Of a DNA stretch of 62,128 nucleotides, positions 37,866 through 47,181 are shown piece after piece. The notes below the pieces were generated by a model that saw only the letters and a program-made list of their open reading frames with translations, was not told where the DNA came from and did no database searches. The translations under genes were made by a program, and so were the position numbers. The stretch comes from Terriglobales bacterium (GTDB lineage Bacteria > Acidobacteriota > Terriglobia > Terriglobales > Acidobacteriaceae), in the NCBI GenBank assembly GCA_025980765.1, contig JAICXB010000024.1:1-62128 (forward strand), written 5' to 3'. The first letter of the stretch is position 1. Every line of letters starts with the position of its first letter.

Positions 37866-38822
37866 CTATCTGCGCAGCAGATAAACACTGCCTGCGCCCA
37901 CTCCCAGCACTCCAATGAGCAGCAGCAGCGGCAGCGGCGATCCGGTTTGCGGCAGATTCTTATTGCTACTCGCCCCCGCGGACTGGTTCGCGGCAGAGTT
38001 CTGGTCCTGAGTGGCGCTGGGGTTGGAGGTTGGAGCAGCGGCGCTGCCGGCGGCTTGCTCGCCCGCATGGCGTTGCTGACTCGCGGTGGAAGTTGCTCCC
38101 GCGGTCGGCGGCTCAGAGCTTTGTTGCGCTGAAAATGGCGGAGGTTGGTTGCGCGCCATCAACGTACCAGCGGGCGCGGCAGCGGCATTCGTCTGAGGCG
38201 CCGCATTGGCAGCTTCGGTCCCAGTTTGTGTATTTTCGTTCGCGGGATTGCTTATCGGAATGTTGCCGGTGGTCTCGCCGCGCGCATTCAACTGTGCGAT
38301 GGTGTCATTGTTGATGACGCGCGTAGCCGGACGCCGGCTGTTCCGCGCCTGGCGTGCCACTTCCGCAAGACTTTGGATGTTACCGCCTTTTCCGAGCAGG
38401 CCCGATTCAAAGTGTTGAATGCCCATGTTGTAAGCTTCAGCATTGCCGGTTTGGGGAGCCGTGGTCGAGGCAGCAGTGGCGCCATTGCTCGCAGCAGTCA
38501 CTCCGTTATCAGAAATTCCGGCTTCGGCGGTTACATTGCTCATCGCTGGCTGGGAATATATGGAGTTCCGGTTTGCGACGGACGCGCCGGTCGAAACTCG
38601 GCTGTCATTGGTATTGGTGTTGCCAAGCGGCGCTCCCACCGCCGGCCCGCTGCCCGGGAGTGCAATATCCGGAGTGGACGCGATCGGCGCATTGGCGACG
38701 TTGAACGGCACCGTGCCCATTGCAGGACTGGAGCTGGTTGCGTACCCTCCGATCGTGGCGACCTGAGCAAAGCAGGTTAATGAGAAAGCGAATAGCGAGC
38801 AGAGTGAGAGTGTGCGAAACAT
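37866..38822 (-). CDS. Secreted low-complexity protein with an LPxTG-like C-terminal sorting tail
   Basis: A 318-residue exported protein. It has a signal peptide (to about residue 20, ending CFAQV), a long Ala/Thr/Ser/Asn/Gln-rich middle, and a C-terminal tail that follows the sortase pattern: LPQTG (290-294), about 19 hydrophobic residues, then RR. The start at 38822 is supported by AAGGGGG seven bases upstream; the frame is open 27 codons further. A short conserved-looking segment (GIQHFESGLLGKGGNI, about 130-145) stands out. No sortase gene is in the window, so anchoring is inferred from the tail only. Confidence 0.75.
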   Translation of the reverse strand: MFRTLSLCSLFAFSLTCFAQVATIGGYATSSSPAMGTVPFNVANAPIASTPDIALPGSGPAVGAPLGNTNTNDSRVSTGASVANRNSIYSQPAMSNVTAEAGISDNGVTAASNGATAASTTAPQTGNAEAYNMGIQHFESGLLGKGGNIQSLAEVARQARNSRRPATRVINNDTIAQLNARGETTGNIPISNPANENTQTGTEAANAAPQTNAAAAPAGTLMARNQPPPFSAQQSSEPPTAGATSTASQQRHAGEQAAGSAAAPTSNPSATQDQNSAANQSAGASSNKNLPQTGSPLPLLLLIGVLGVGAGSVYLLRR

Positions 38823-38993
38823 GATGTATGCCCCCTTGGGCGTGCTCTGCCGCGGGCGTTCCCTGAAGGCGGACCGAGCTAGTCGGCCGGCGAATTCCGG
38901 CACCAGAGATGTTGGATTACTGAATAGTTAACCCAGGATGCCAGCTATGAGGAAACGATTTCCCATTTCAGCCTCGATGAGCCATTGCCGCTG

Positions 38994-39995
38994 ATGGACG
39001 GCTTCTCTCCCACACCATTTGTCCCGGCAATGGGCCTCAAGAACGCTCACCTGCAGACGCTGGCGGCGGCCCTGCTCGGACGTGCGCACTTCACATTAAC
39101 AACTGAGCAGTGGCTTATTACCGTCGCCAGTCAAAACCAGGTGCGCTGCGATTGTTCGTGGCAGCCTCAACTGGAAAAGCACACCACCGCGCTCATCTGC
39201 CACGGTTTCGGCGGCTCCAGCAACTCGCCCCTGGTGATTGGAATGGCAGCGGCTTTATGGAAATCCGGCATGAACGTAGTCCGCTATAACATGCGCAATT
39301 GCGGCGGAACCGAAGCGCTCTGCCGCACCCTCTATCATTCCGGGATGTACGGCGACATCATCCACGTGATCGACGCATTGCTTGCTCGCGGATGTGAGTC
39401 GATCATTCTGATTGGGTTCTCGGCCGGCGGCAACCTCATGTTGAATACCGCCGCCGCCTACGGCGCAAGCACTCCCCCGCAAGTGAAGGCAGCAATTTCG
39501 ATTTGCGGTTCCCTTGACGTCGCCGCCGCTGCCGACGCACTGCATCAGGGCGTAAGCCGCCTTTATGAGAAGGTTTTTCTGCGCGAGTTGATCGAACTCT
39601 TCCGCACCAAGGCGAGACTTTTTCCAGAGATCTTTCGGCTGAGTTTTCTTCGCCATTTTCGTTCAGTGCGGGAGTTCGACAACGACATCACGGCCCCGTA
39701 TAGCGGATATCGCGATGCCGACGATATTTACCGCGCGATCAGTTCCTCGCGATGGCTCGAGCGCATCGTGATTCCCACATTGGTGCTGCACGCCAAAGAC
39801 GATCCTTTCATTCGCCTGCTCCCGGACACGCGCGACAAACTGAACGCCAATCCGGCGATCACGCTTCTCGAGCCTGATCGTGGCGGACATTGCGGCTTCG
39901 TAGCTCGCGGGCGGCGGTGGTGGGCCGAGGAGATGGTGGAATCTTTCATCGCATCCGTCACGGCTGGATCTCCTGCTCTGACAACTCGTCCCTGA
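38994..39995 (+). CDS. Alpha/beta hydrolase, YheT-like
   Basis: Soluble hydrolase of about 333 residues in the YheT/ABHD1-like group. It starts with the group's FVPAMGLKNAHLQTLAAALL, then the oxyanion region CHGFGGSSNS, the nucleophile elbow GFSAGGNLML, an aspartate in LVLHAKDDPFI and a terminal histidine in GGHCGF. All triad members are visible. The frame opens with TTG at 38985; the ATG at 38994 is preferred. No ribosome site is obvious. The substrate is unknown. Confidence 0.85.
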   Translation: MDGFSPTPFVPAMGLKNAHLQTLAAALLGRAHFTLTTEQWLITVASQNQVRCDCSWQPQLEKHTTALICHGFGGSSNSPLVIGMAAALWKSGMNVVRYNMRNCGGTEALCRTLYHSGMYGDIIHVIDALLARGCESIILIGFSAGGNLMLNTAAAYGASTPPQVKAAISICGSLDVAAAADALHQGVSRLYEKVFLRELIELFRTKARLFPEIFRLSFLRHFRSVREFDNDITAPYSGYRDADDIYRAISSSRWLERIVIPTLVLHAKDDPFIRLLPDTRDKLNANPAITLLEPDRGGHCGFVARGRRWWAEEMVESFIASVTAGSPALTTRP

Positions 39996-40061
39996 TGCAA
40001 GGCTTCGCTGATCAAATGAGCTTTCCTGCTGTCTCGGCGAAATTGTTAGACTAATGGGTTT

Positions 40062-41330
40062 ATGTCTTCCTCCCAACCTCAGTCCTCTGATTTCAAAAAA
40101 ATATCGGGAACACCAATCGGCTTCTTTGAGTGCTCCAAGTGCGGCGAGCGCCTGCCGCCGACTTCCCCACAAACTATATGTCCGAAAGACGGCGGATCGC
40201 TGTGGGTGCGCTATGACTTCGGTCCCGTGCGCGCGCGGGTCAAACCGGCGCAGATCGCTGCGCGGCCGCGCAATCTATGGCGATATCGCGAGCTGCTGCC
40301 TGACGCCGATCCAGTCACCCTCGGTGAAGGATTCACGCCCATGCTGCGAAGCAGCCGTCGTCCCAACGTGTGGGTTAAGGATGAAGGCGCGAATCCCACG
40401 GGCTCGTTCAAGGCACGTGGACTTTGCATGGCAGTAACCATGGCGCGCCACTATGGACTAACCAAGTTGGGAATTCCCTCTGCAGGAAACGCCGCCGGAG
40501 CGCTGGCCGCCTATGCTGCAGCAGCCGGCATGGAAGCACACATCTTCATGCCCAAGGATGTTCCCGAGGCGAACCTCGTGGAGTGTACTGCCTACGGAGC
40601 CGATGTGCAGTTGGTCGATGGCCTGATTGGCGATTGCGCGCGAATGCTCGGCGAACGCAAGCAGGCCGAAGGCTGGTTTGACGTCTCCTCGCTGAAGGAG
40701 CCCTTTCGCGTGGAGGGCAAGAAGACGATGGGACTCGAAGTCGCCGAACAACTCGGATGGCGATTGCCCGACGCCATCTTCTATCCGACTGGCGGTGGCG
40801 TCGGCCTCATCGGAATGTGGAAGGCCTTCGAGGAACTGGAGGAGCTAGGCTGGATTCCGAAAGGAACGAGGAAGCCGAAGATGATCGCAGTTCAGGCGGC
40901 CGGATGTGCGCCGATTCCAAAAGCCTTCGCCGAGGGCAAGCCGGTATCGGAAGCCTGGAAAGATGCGCACACCTTCGCCTCAGGTCTGCGAGTGCCAAAA
41001 GCCTATGCCGATTACATCATTCTCGACATCGTGCGCCGCAGCGGCGGCATGGCCATTGCTGTTACTGACGAAGAGATGCTCAGCTCCATGCTCGACTGGG
41101 CACGGGCGGAGGGAATCTTTCTGTGCCCCGAAGGAGCGGCAGCAACCTGCGCTCACGACAAGCTGCTCGAAAGCGGATTCCTGAACACCAGCGATGAAGT
41201 CGTGATCTTCAATACCGGTACGGGGCTCAAATACACCGATGTAATCGCAAAGGCCATGGGAATCACTCGCTCGACGAACGGAAACAAGCCCGCAGAGCGC
41301 CGCATCGGCGGCATTATTGGGCCATACTAG
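40062..41330 (+). CDS. thrC: Threonine synthase
   Basis: PLP enzyme that makes threonine from O-phosphohomoserine. The 422-residue protein begins with a zinc-ribbon-like segment (C24, C27, C40) and has the cofactor lysine K117 in NPTGSFKARG, PSAGNAAGALAAYAAAAG, and the phosphate-binding loop YPTGGGVGLIG. The N-terminal ribbon marks the subfamily seen in many non-enteric bacteria. Homoserine kinase and dehydrogenase genes are not adjacent. It stands alone, 66 bases after the YheT-like gene, and is followed by a compound repeat. Confidence 0.9.
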   Translation: MSSSQPQSSDFKKISGTPIGFFECSKCGERLPPTSPQTICPKDGGSLWVRYDFGPVRARVKPAQIAARPRNLWRYRELLPDADPVTLGEGFTPMLRSSRRPNVWVKDEGANPTGSFKARGLCMAVTMARHYGLTKLGIPSAGNAAGALAAYAAAAGMEAHIFMPKDVPEANLVECTAYGADVQLVDGLIGDCARMLGERKQAEGWFDVSSLKEPFRVEGKKTMGLEVAEQLGWRLPDAIFYPTGGGVGLIGMWKAFEELEELGWIPKGTRKPKMIAVQAAGCAPIPKAFAEGKPVSEAWKDAHTFASGLRVPKAYADYIILDIVRRSGGMAIAVTDEEMLSSMLDWARAEGIFLCPEGAAATCAHDKLLESGFLNTSDEVVIFNTGTGLKYTDVIAKAMGITRSTNGNKPAERRIGGIIGPY

Positions 41331-41332
41331 AA

Positions 41333-41543
41333 AGCTGCTAGCTACTAGCTGCTAGCAAAATCAAAGGCTTTGGCTTTACCACGGATTACACACGGATATG
41401 CACGGATTTCACGGAATTGAATTTCGGTTTGTTTCATCTGATGTCTATCCGTGTGATCCGTGCCAATCCGTGTAATCCGTGGGCAAATCTTTTGCTCTTA
41501 TTTTTGATTTAGGCAGCAGCCAGCAGCAAATAGCCAGCAGCTA
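41333..41543. repeat. Nested palindrome: outer GCTGCTAGC arms, inner CACGGATT arms
   Basis: AAGCTGCTAGCTACTAGCTG plus CTAGC (from 41333) pairs with CAGCCAGCAGCAAATAGCCAG plus CAGCTA (to 41543). Inside, ACCACGGATTACACACGGAT with CACGGATTTCACGGA pairs with GTGTGATCCGTG and CCGTGTAATCCGTG. This is the clearest example of the compound element in the window. Confidence 0.85.
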
Positions 41544-41547
41544 ACCC

Positions 41548-42792
41548 ATGACTGAGCGCCTCTACTACAACGATTCTTTTCTCTACGACTTCACCGCACA
41601 GGTGCTGGATACGCGGGAACTCTCGCGCTCTGACAATCAGTCCACGTGGACGATAAAGCTGGATCGCACTGCGTTCTATCCAAGCAGTGGAGGACAGCCG
41701 TTCGATACCGGCACGCTCATCGCGGCATCGAAATCAGGAGTGCAGCTCGAGGTCGAGGTCCAAGACGTCTCTGAAGATGATGACGGTGAGATCTGGCATC
41801 GAGTAAACAAGGTCGTCCCGCCAGGCGCAGCAATTCGTGGGCTCATCGATGTGGAACGCCGACGCGACCACATGCAGCAACACACCGGCCAGCATCTGCT
41901 CTCAGCTGCGTTCATAGATCTGCTCGGCGCAAAAACTGTGTCGTTCCATCTCGGAGACCAGATTTCGAGCATCGATCTGGACCAGAGCACGTTGCCTCGT
42001 CCAGATTTACTTCGAGTCGAAAAACTGGCCAACCAGGTGATCGGGGAAGACCGGCCCATCAGGGTTCGGTATGCCACGCGCGAGCAGGCGCAGCAGATGG
42101 GAGTTCGTAAATTGCCGGAACGCACCGGTGAAATCCGGCTGATTGACATCGAGAACTTCGACCTCAATGCCTGCGGCGGCACCCACGCGCGCACTACCGG
42201 ACAAATTGGCGGGCTGCTGCTTCGTCGCATCGAGAAAGTGAAGCAAGGAGCCCGCGTGGAATTTCTCTGCGGAATGCGCGCGGTCGCCGCTGCTCGTGCG
42301 GATTTCGAGTTGCTGGCGGAAACGGCGGCGCTGTATCCGTGCTCCCCCGCCGATCTGCCTGGCAATATCGCGAAACAGCGCGAAGAAGCTCGTCAGATAC
42401 AAAAACGCGAGGCCCGCCTGCTCGCGGAATTGGCGGAGCTCAAAGCCGCACAGATGTTAGGCGAGGCGACAATCGCCCCCCCAGGACGGCGGCTGTTTGC
42501 TCAGGTGCTGGAAGAACGCGATGCAGCATTCATCAAATTGTTGGCACAGAAGCTGACCCGCGAATCCTCTGCAGTGGTGGCGGTGTTTGGCTCATTGCAA
42601 GGCGCGCCCGCGCTGGTCTTTGCCTGTTCGGCTGATGTGGAAATAAATATGGGAGCGCTTCTGCGGGAGCTAGTCACAGCCGCTGGAGGACGCGGAGGGG
42701 GAGCCAAGGATTTTGCACAGGGCGGAGTGCCGGATGTTGTGGCGCTGAAATCAGTGATCGATCGGGCTGTTCTCAAGATTCAGCGTTCCTGA
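41548..42792 (+). CDS. Alanyl-tRNA editing protein, AlaX-L type with DHHA1 domain
   Basis: Free-standing homologue of the editing part of alanyl-tRNA synthetase, which removes serine or glycine wrongly attached to tRNA-Ala. The 414-residue protein has the zinc site split over two motifs, H112 and H116 in HTGQHLLSAAF and C209 with H213 in CGGTHARTTGQIG, and a C-terminal DHHA1 domain (about 290-414; VEINMGALLRELVTAAGGRGGGAKDFAQGG). Its N-terminal fold (LDRTAFYPSSGGQPFDTG) matches AlaX. No alaS is nearby. It stands alone between two repeat elements. Confidence 0.9.
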   Translation: MTERLYYNDSFLYDFTAQVLDTRELSRSDNQSTWTIKLDRTAFYPSSGGQPFDTGTLIAASKSGVQLEVEVQDVSEDDDGEIWHRVNKVVPPGAAIRGLIDVERRRDHMQQHTGQHLLSAAFIDLLGAKTVSFHLGDQISSIDLDQSTLPRPDLLRVEKLANQVIGEDRPIRVRYATREQAQQMGVRKLPERTGEIRLIDIENFDLNACGGTHARTTGQIGGLLLRRIEKVKQGARVEFLCGMRAVAAARADFELLAETAALYPCSPADLPGNIAKQREEARQIQKREARLLAELAELKAAQMLGEATIAPPGRRLFAQVLEERDAAFIKLLAQKLTRESSAVVAVFGSLQGAPALVFACSADVEINMGALLRELVTAAGGRGGGAKDFAQGGVPDVVALKSVIDRAVLKIQRS

Positions 42793-42840
42793 AGGCGTGA
42801 TCGTCTCTTCAGTTTGCAAGCTCAAAGTGGACATTCTTAA

Positions 42841-42939
42841 CACGGAGGACACGGAGGCCACAGAGGAAAAGCGAAATTCCATTCCGATCCTGAAAATGCC
42901 TTTGCGTTTTTCCCACCGTGCTCTCCGTGTCCTCTGTGG
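42841..42939. repeat. Inverted repeat, CACGGAG family
   Basis: CACGGAGGACACGGAGGCCA plus CAGAGG (42841-42866) pairs with CCACCGTGCTCTCCGTGTCC plus TCTGTGG (42913-42939). Related to 385-520. Lies between two convergent genes. Confidence 0.8.
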
Positions 42940-42992
42940 CTAAAGTTCCAGGTTCTGGCCTCATAACCTCCCGCCAGCGCAAGGTCAACGGC

Positions 42993-43439
42993 TCAGAGGC
43001 ACTTGCACTCGGCCAATCTGACCGACGTCTCGCGCAAGCGTTTTGAGAGCAGCACTGCAAGGGAGTGATAGAAGCGCGCTCCCACGTGGGGAAACATGCG
43101 GAAAATGCGATGCAGTTCCGACCATTCGATGGCATCGGCTTCCACTGTCTCCTCAGCGATTACCGATGCGCTCGATTTGCGGTTATCAAGGAATGCCACT
43201 TCCCCGCAAATCTGTCCCGCGGCAAGCCGCGCCACCACGGTCTCGCCATTTACCACGATCTTTGCTGTTCCTTTGCTGAGGAAGAACATGGTGCCGCCAG
43301 GCGAGTCCTGGCGAATGATCTCCGCGCCGGCAGCGAATTGCATGTGACGCGAGCCGGCTTTAATCAGTACCCAATCGTTCGCAGTGACGGACTCCAGCGG
43401 GCTCTGGGCAGGAATGGATTCTGGGGTGAGGACAGGCAT
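42993..43439 (-). CDS. Cyclic nucleotide-binding domain protein
   Basis: A 148-residue protein that is a lone cNMP-binding domain of the Crp type: FAAGAEIIRQDSPGGTMFFLSKGTAKIVV, then LAAGQICGEVAFLDNRKSSASVIA, containing the phosphate-binding cassette pattern GEVAFLDNRKSSAS. It ends with the helix FPHVGARFYHSLAVLLSKRL and has no DNA-binding domain after it. The ATG at 43439 is preferred to one 29 codons upstream because the domain begins shortly after. It could be a stand-alone sensor; the ligand (cAMP, cGMP or none) is unknown. Confidence 0.82.
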   Translation of the reverse strand: MPVLTPESIPAQSPLESVTANDWVLIKAGSRHMQFAAGAEIIRQDSPGGTMFFLSKGTAKIVVNGETVVARLAAGQICGEVAFLDNRKSSASVIAEETVEADAIEWSELHRIFRMFPHVGARFYHSLAVLLSKRLRETSVRLAECKCL

Positions 43440-43634
43440 TTCTAAACGGTACAAAGCCGCACCAGAGAGGTCAATGTACGCTGGTAATGGTGGGCGGCAC
43501 TCAGCAGTAATGGCGCAAACGGACATCAGGACGCCCCGGGCGTCGTTTTTCGTTTCCGGTGCAATTCTGCTGGGGAGTATTGAAGCGAAAAGCGAGACCC
43601 GAGGGCGGTCGCCGGTGCTTTTAGTACCGAACGA

Positions 43635-44732
43635 TTATCGCCGCCCAGAACGTTTCTGGGCCATGCAAAGCCCCCTGGGAGATGACAGCAGTACAACCGA
43701 CAGCAGCCCTTCCTGCTCCAAGCGCAGCGCAGCCGCTCTGACCACCTTGAAGTGGGAGCTGGCATCGTGGATGAGCACCAGGCCGCCCGGCCTGATTTGG
43801 GGCAGGAATTTGCGAACTTCCTGCTCACGGATGTTTACATCGCTATCGCTGTAGAGAATATCGATGGCGCCATCGATCGTCTGTTCCAGGCTGGACCCAT
43901 TTCGGTACTCGATCCGGCGGCGCAGCTTGGAAGCATCAATATTTTCCTTGGCCTTCTTGAACACCGCTGCGTCGTACTCGATCGTGACGATGCGCCCTAT
44001 GCCGTTGGTTTCGAGGGCTTCGGCCATCATGAGCGCGCTGTGCCCAATGAACGTGCCGGTTTCGACGATCAACTCCGGCTTTAACAGCAGAATCAGCGAT
44101 TTCAGGAAGTCGAGCACCTCCAGCTCGGCGCTCTGCGCGTCGAGCATGTGCCAACGCTCGGGATTCGGGCACTCGGGAGTGGGAGGCACCCACTCCGGCT
44201 GTACAAACTCACCCTGCTGGGCGATGCGCTCCAGGATGCGATGCTCCTCGCGACCCTTTACAAATGGCGGCACCACCGTCGCAATGACGATTGCGCCCAC
44301 AACAACCGACAGAATGAAACCATACTTTTCCGCCGTGGACTCCGCAGGCGAGAAGAAGAGCAATTCTATGAAGGAGTACGTGCCGGCAAGAACGAGGCCT
44401 TCCGCGAAAACCAGGCCGCGTGGACGCTGCAACTGCACCTGGCGTCGCCCTTCACCCCACAAGAAAGCTCCGATGACAATGTAGGCCCCGATCCGCCAGG
44501 CTTCTTGGGTGTCCAGCGGAATCGCATGTCGCAGCAGGAGGACAGGCATGAGCAGCACCACGGAAGCGGCGGCGAAAGCGAACGCCAGGGCGAGCGCAAC
44601 CATGTCCAGCAAGCCCAACAGATTCCACCCAGCGGTCCGCCGGAACGAAAGATGCCGCCGCCGAATGTCTGTGCAGAAAACAGCGGCGGCGACACAGACT
44701 GAAGCCAGCCACGATCCAAGAAAAATGCTCAT
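43635..44732 (-). CDS. Membrane-anchored class I SAM-dependent methyltransferase
   Basis: A 365-residue protein with a hydrophobic N-terminal half holding about four membrane spans (about residues 4-22, 40-68, 78-97 and 109-128, with another at 138-155) and a soluble C-terminal methyltransferase of the CmcI/family-24 type. The SAM site is ELIVETGTFIGHSALMMAEAL, with IVTIEYDAAVFKKAK as the next strand, DGAIDILYSDSDVNI and GGLVLIHDASSHF. The combined layout is unusual; methylation of a lipid or membrane-associated substrate is an inference. The upstream VOC gene on the same strand is separated by a terminator. Confidence 0.78.
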   Translation of the reverse strand: MSIFLGSWLASVCVAAAVFCTDIRRRHLSFRRTAGWNLLGLLDMVALALAFAFAAASVVLLMPVLLLRHAIPLDTQEAWRIGAYIVIGAFLWGEGRRQVQLQRPRGLVFAEGLVLAGTYSFIELLFFSPAESTAEKYGFILSVVVGAIVIATVVPPFVKGREEHRILERIAQQGEFVQPEWVPPTPECPNPERWHMLDAQSAELEVLDFLKSLILLLKPELIVETGTFIGHSALMMAEALETNGIGRIVTIEYDAAVFKKAKENIDASKLRRRIEYRNGSSLEQTIDGAIDILYSDSDVNIREQEVRKFLPQIRPGGLVLIHDASSHFKVVRAAALRLEQEGLLSVVLLSSPRGLCMAQKRSGRR

Positions 44733-44779
44733 GAGAAAACGAGATTGTACAGGCTACGTCTTATAGGACATTGCGGTGC

Positions 44780-44839
44780 GCCGGGCGGTCGCCCGGCTGG
44801 AAAGTTGTGGGAGAGAAAAGCCGGGCGAGATCGCCCGGC
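44780..44839 (-). terminator. Two GCCGGGCG hairpins, the first acting as terminator of the VOC gene
   Basis: On the minus strand GCCGGGCGA-TC-TCGCCCGGC (44839-44820) is followed by TTTTCTCTC and so can end the VOC transcript. A second hairpin, GCCGGGCG-AC-CGCCCGGC (44797-44780), lies 22 bases further on. They resemble REP pairs but share no sequence with the RAYT-linked REPs. Confidence 0.65.
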
Positions 44840-44858
44840 TCCGTTTCCTTACACCAAG

Positions 44859-45332
44859 TTATGCAGCGTGCTGCGCTCTCTTCATCCGTTCCTTCATCTC
44901 GTTCGGCGCGACATCTTCTACGTGAGTGGCGATGCCCCAGAGATGTCCAAACGGATCCTGGATGAATCCGGAGCGATCTCCATAGAACTGGTCCTGTACC
45001 GGCTTCAGGACTTTTGCGCCCGCAGCGACCGCGCGCTCGATCACGCGATCCACATCGGGCAGGTAAACATACAGGCTCACCGGACTGGCGCCGATGCTGG
45101 CGGCACTAGTGTGGCCCTGACCCATTGCTGGATTTTCGTCGGCCAGCATGAAATGTGAATTGCCGATTTTTAGTTCGGCATGACCGACTTTGCCGTCTGG
45201 CCCATCCATGCGGACCGTTTCGGTAGCGCCGAAAACTTTCTTGTAGTACTCGATCGCTTGAGCGGCCCCCTTGATGACCAAATAGGGCGTGATCGAGTTG
45301 TAACCCTCGGGAATATACGAGACTTTGCTCAT
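44859..45332 (-). CDS. VOC-family (PhnB/glyoxalase-like) protein
   Basis: A 157-residue member of the vicinal-oxygen-chelate superfamily, PhnB-like type. It has SITPYLVIKGAAQAIEYYKK, FGATETVRMDGPDG, VGHAELKIGNSHFMLADE and the C-terminal SGFIQDPFGHLWGIATH. The ATG at 45332 follows AAGGAG, five codons after an in-frame TTG. Two other genes on the same strand follow, but a terminator hairpin lies directly downstream. The family covers glyoxalases, resistance proteins and enzymes of unknown substrate; no assignment is possible. Confidence 0.88.
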   Translation of the reverse strand: MSKVSYIPEGYNSITPYLVIKGAAQAIEYYKKVFGATETVRMDGPDGKVGHAELKIGNSHFMLADENPAMGQGHTSAASIGASPVSLYVYLPDVDRVIERAVAAGAKVLKPVQDQFYGDRSGFIQDPFGHLWGIATHVEDVAPNEMKERMKRAQHAA

Positions 45333-45528
45333 GAGTTTCTCCTTCAAAGTACAGGGTTGAAGGTTTTAGGTTTGTTCTACACGGACGTCGAGCACCGCGC
45401 AGACAGTTTTTCTTATGAGAACACAGAGGCCGGACCCGCTCAAGTCGCAGTGCTCGCTTTTGTGCACGTCCGCTAAGCACGCGCACAGCAGCATTTGGAA
45501 TGCAGCGGCAAAGAACAACCGCCTGAAC

Positions 45529-46050
45529 TCATTCCTTGGCCGGAGGTTCAATCTTGTCGTGGAATTTTTCGAAGAGCCGCTGGGAGGCTTCAACCAGATT
45601 GTTCTCCTGCGCTTTCTGCTTCAGCGCAAACTTCGCGTGCTCTGTACCTGACCACAGAATGAGCCGGCCCTTCGCGTCGTAAACCTTGAGAGTCACTGCG
45701 GTGGGTGAGAATTCTCTGTTTGTCCCTGATGATGACTGTGGCCGGCCGTCGGACGCGTAGCCACTCGTCTCCGTTCGAGTGACCCCGCCACCCTGGTCGG
45801 ACGACACTTCCGCAATCAAATCGGCTTTTTCTGGAGCGTTGACCACCACGAACCTTCCCCAACCCTGTATATCGGTCGCGATAGTCTCAAACGCAATCTC
45901 GCTAACGCTCGCTTTCTTCAAAAACAGGCTCTTCCCAAAAGCGAAGTGGCCAACTGTACTGGGTGGCGGAGTTTTCGCGGATGGCTGTTGCGCATGAATT
46001 GCGATGGCAACAACGAGTAAAGCAGGAACCACGATCGATCGTCGCAGCAT
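45529..46050 (-). CDS. Secreted hypothetical protein
   Basis: A 173-residue exported protein with a signal peptide (to about residue 20; LVVAIAIHAQQ). The mature part has KASVSEIAFETIATDIQGW, FVVVNAPEKADLIAEVSSD and VTLKVYDAKGRLILWSGTEHAKFA, a layout that resembles small periplasmic DUF4136-like lipoproteins, though the cysteine is missing. It shares strand and close spacing (51 bases) with the DUF481 gene upstream, suggesting one transcript. Function unknown. Confidence 0.65.
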   Translation of the reverse strand: MLRRSIVVPALLVVAIAIHAQQPSAKTPPPSTVGHFAFGKSLFLKKASVSEIAFETIATDIQGWGRFVVVNAPEKADLIAEVSSDQGGGVTRTETSGYASDGRPQSSSGTNREFSPTAVTLKVYDAKGRLILWSGTEHAKFALKQKAQENNLVEASQRLFEKFHDKIEPPAKE

Positions 46051-46101
46051 GATCGGACTATTGTAAGTGGCTCAACAAGGCAGCCCCTCACGAGGGATTC
46101 G

Positions 46102-47181
46102 TTACATTCCCTTGGTAGACCCCACCGTAACGCGAATCCCCGTCGTCAGCAGCAGATCGTTGCCTTTCAAACCGAGAATTGGGTTGCTGAGGTACCGGTC
46201 GCTTACGTCGAACTGCCAGCTGAGAAGTTTACTGATTTTGGTGATTGCGGCAGTGTCGAAGACCACGCGGTACTGACCGAGATCGGTGAGATTCGGATAG
46301 AATTCCAGCCGCTCCTTGACCGAAAACGCGCTGCTCAATTTCTTGTCGAATTCCTCGCCGGCCAGCGCCTCTGCCGAGCGTCGCGTGAGAGTCTGAAAGA
46401 ATTCCTGATTGAAAGATCCGCCGGCAAATAAATCGAAGGTTGTTGTATCCGTCGCGACAAGGTGCCTGCCGACGCCACCTCCGATCACGTTGCGGAGATC
46501 AAGCTGTTGGAACCGGTCATGATCAAAGTCCGTGAACACGAATGCAAACGTGCGGGGATTCAGATTGCGGTCGTAGCGAACTCCGGCGTTCACTGCGCTG
46601 GCAGTTGTAAGGCTCACTCCATTGGTATTTCCCGTGGAATAGATCGAGGTTACAAATGCGCTGATCTTGTCGTTGTCCGTCACCCTGGCGGCGTGGGCTC
46701 CCACGGTGAAGGTGCTGGTATCGGCATTGCCGCGGGCGAGACTGAGCCCTGTATCCAGCACTCCACCCCAGGCTCCATAAGCCTTCTGCTCCGACTCAGA
46801 ACGAACCGTCTGCACCGAGCCTCTGCTCAAAGTGACAGTTCCCGAGGTTGCGGTCGCGATTTCGAGATTGCCGGCCGAGGTCCGGACTTTCCCGAGGAGT
46901 ACGCGCCCGTCTTTTGACGTGACATACAGCGGCTGATCAGAGGATACCGACTGCACCGCGTCCCACTGGATCGTCAAGTCTCCGGCATAATCCGTCTTTA
47001 TATTTAAGTTCTTTCCATCCGAACTGGTAATTCCGCCGGTAATGCGGTCACCATTCTTGAGGATGATTTGATCGGCGTTACAAACGAGAGAACCCAGAAA
47101 CAGCATGAAGATCGAAGCGATAGTGGCAGACCGAAATGGCAAGAACGCACCTCCCGGAAACAAATGTTCACTAAGGTGCAT
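46102..47181 (-). CDS. DUF481-domain outer-membrane protein
   Basis: A 359-residue protein with a signal peptide (about 15-36) and a DUF481 beta-barrel domain (about 140-359). Seen are ADQIILKNGDRITGGITSSDG at the N-terminus of the mature chain, AWGGVLDTGLSLARGNADT, and many alternating hydrophobic strands ending LLLTTGIRVTVGS. DUF481 proteins (YdiY-like) are outer-membrane proteins, some linked to acid or osmotic response. AGGAAG precedes the ATG. The preceding secreted hypothetical may be its partner. Confidence 0.85.
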   Translation of the reverse strand: MHLSEHLFPGGAFLPFRSATIASIFMLFLGSLVCNADQIILKNGDRITGGITSSDGKNLNIKTDYAGDLTIQWDAVQSVSSDQPLYVTSKDGRVLLGKVRTSAGNLEIATATSGTVTLSRGSVQTVRSESEQKAYGAWGGVLDTGLSLARGNADTSTFTVGAHAARVTDNDKISAFVTSIYSTGNTNGVSLTTASAVNAGVRYDRNLNPRTFAFVFTDFDHDRFQQLDLRNVIGGGVGRHLVATDTTTFDLFAGGSFNQEFFQTLTRRSAEALAGEEFDKKLSSAFSVKERLEFYPNLTDLGQYRVVFDTAAITKISKLLSWQFDVSDRYLSNPILGLKGNDLLLTTGIRVTVGSTKGM

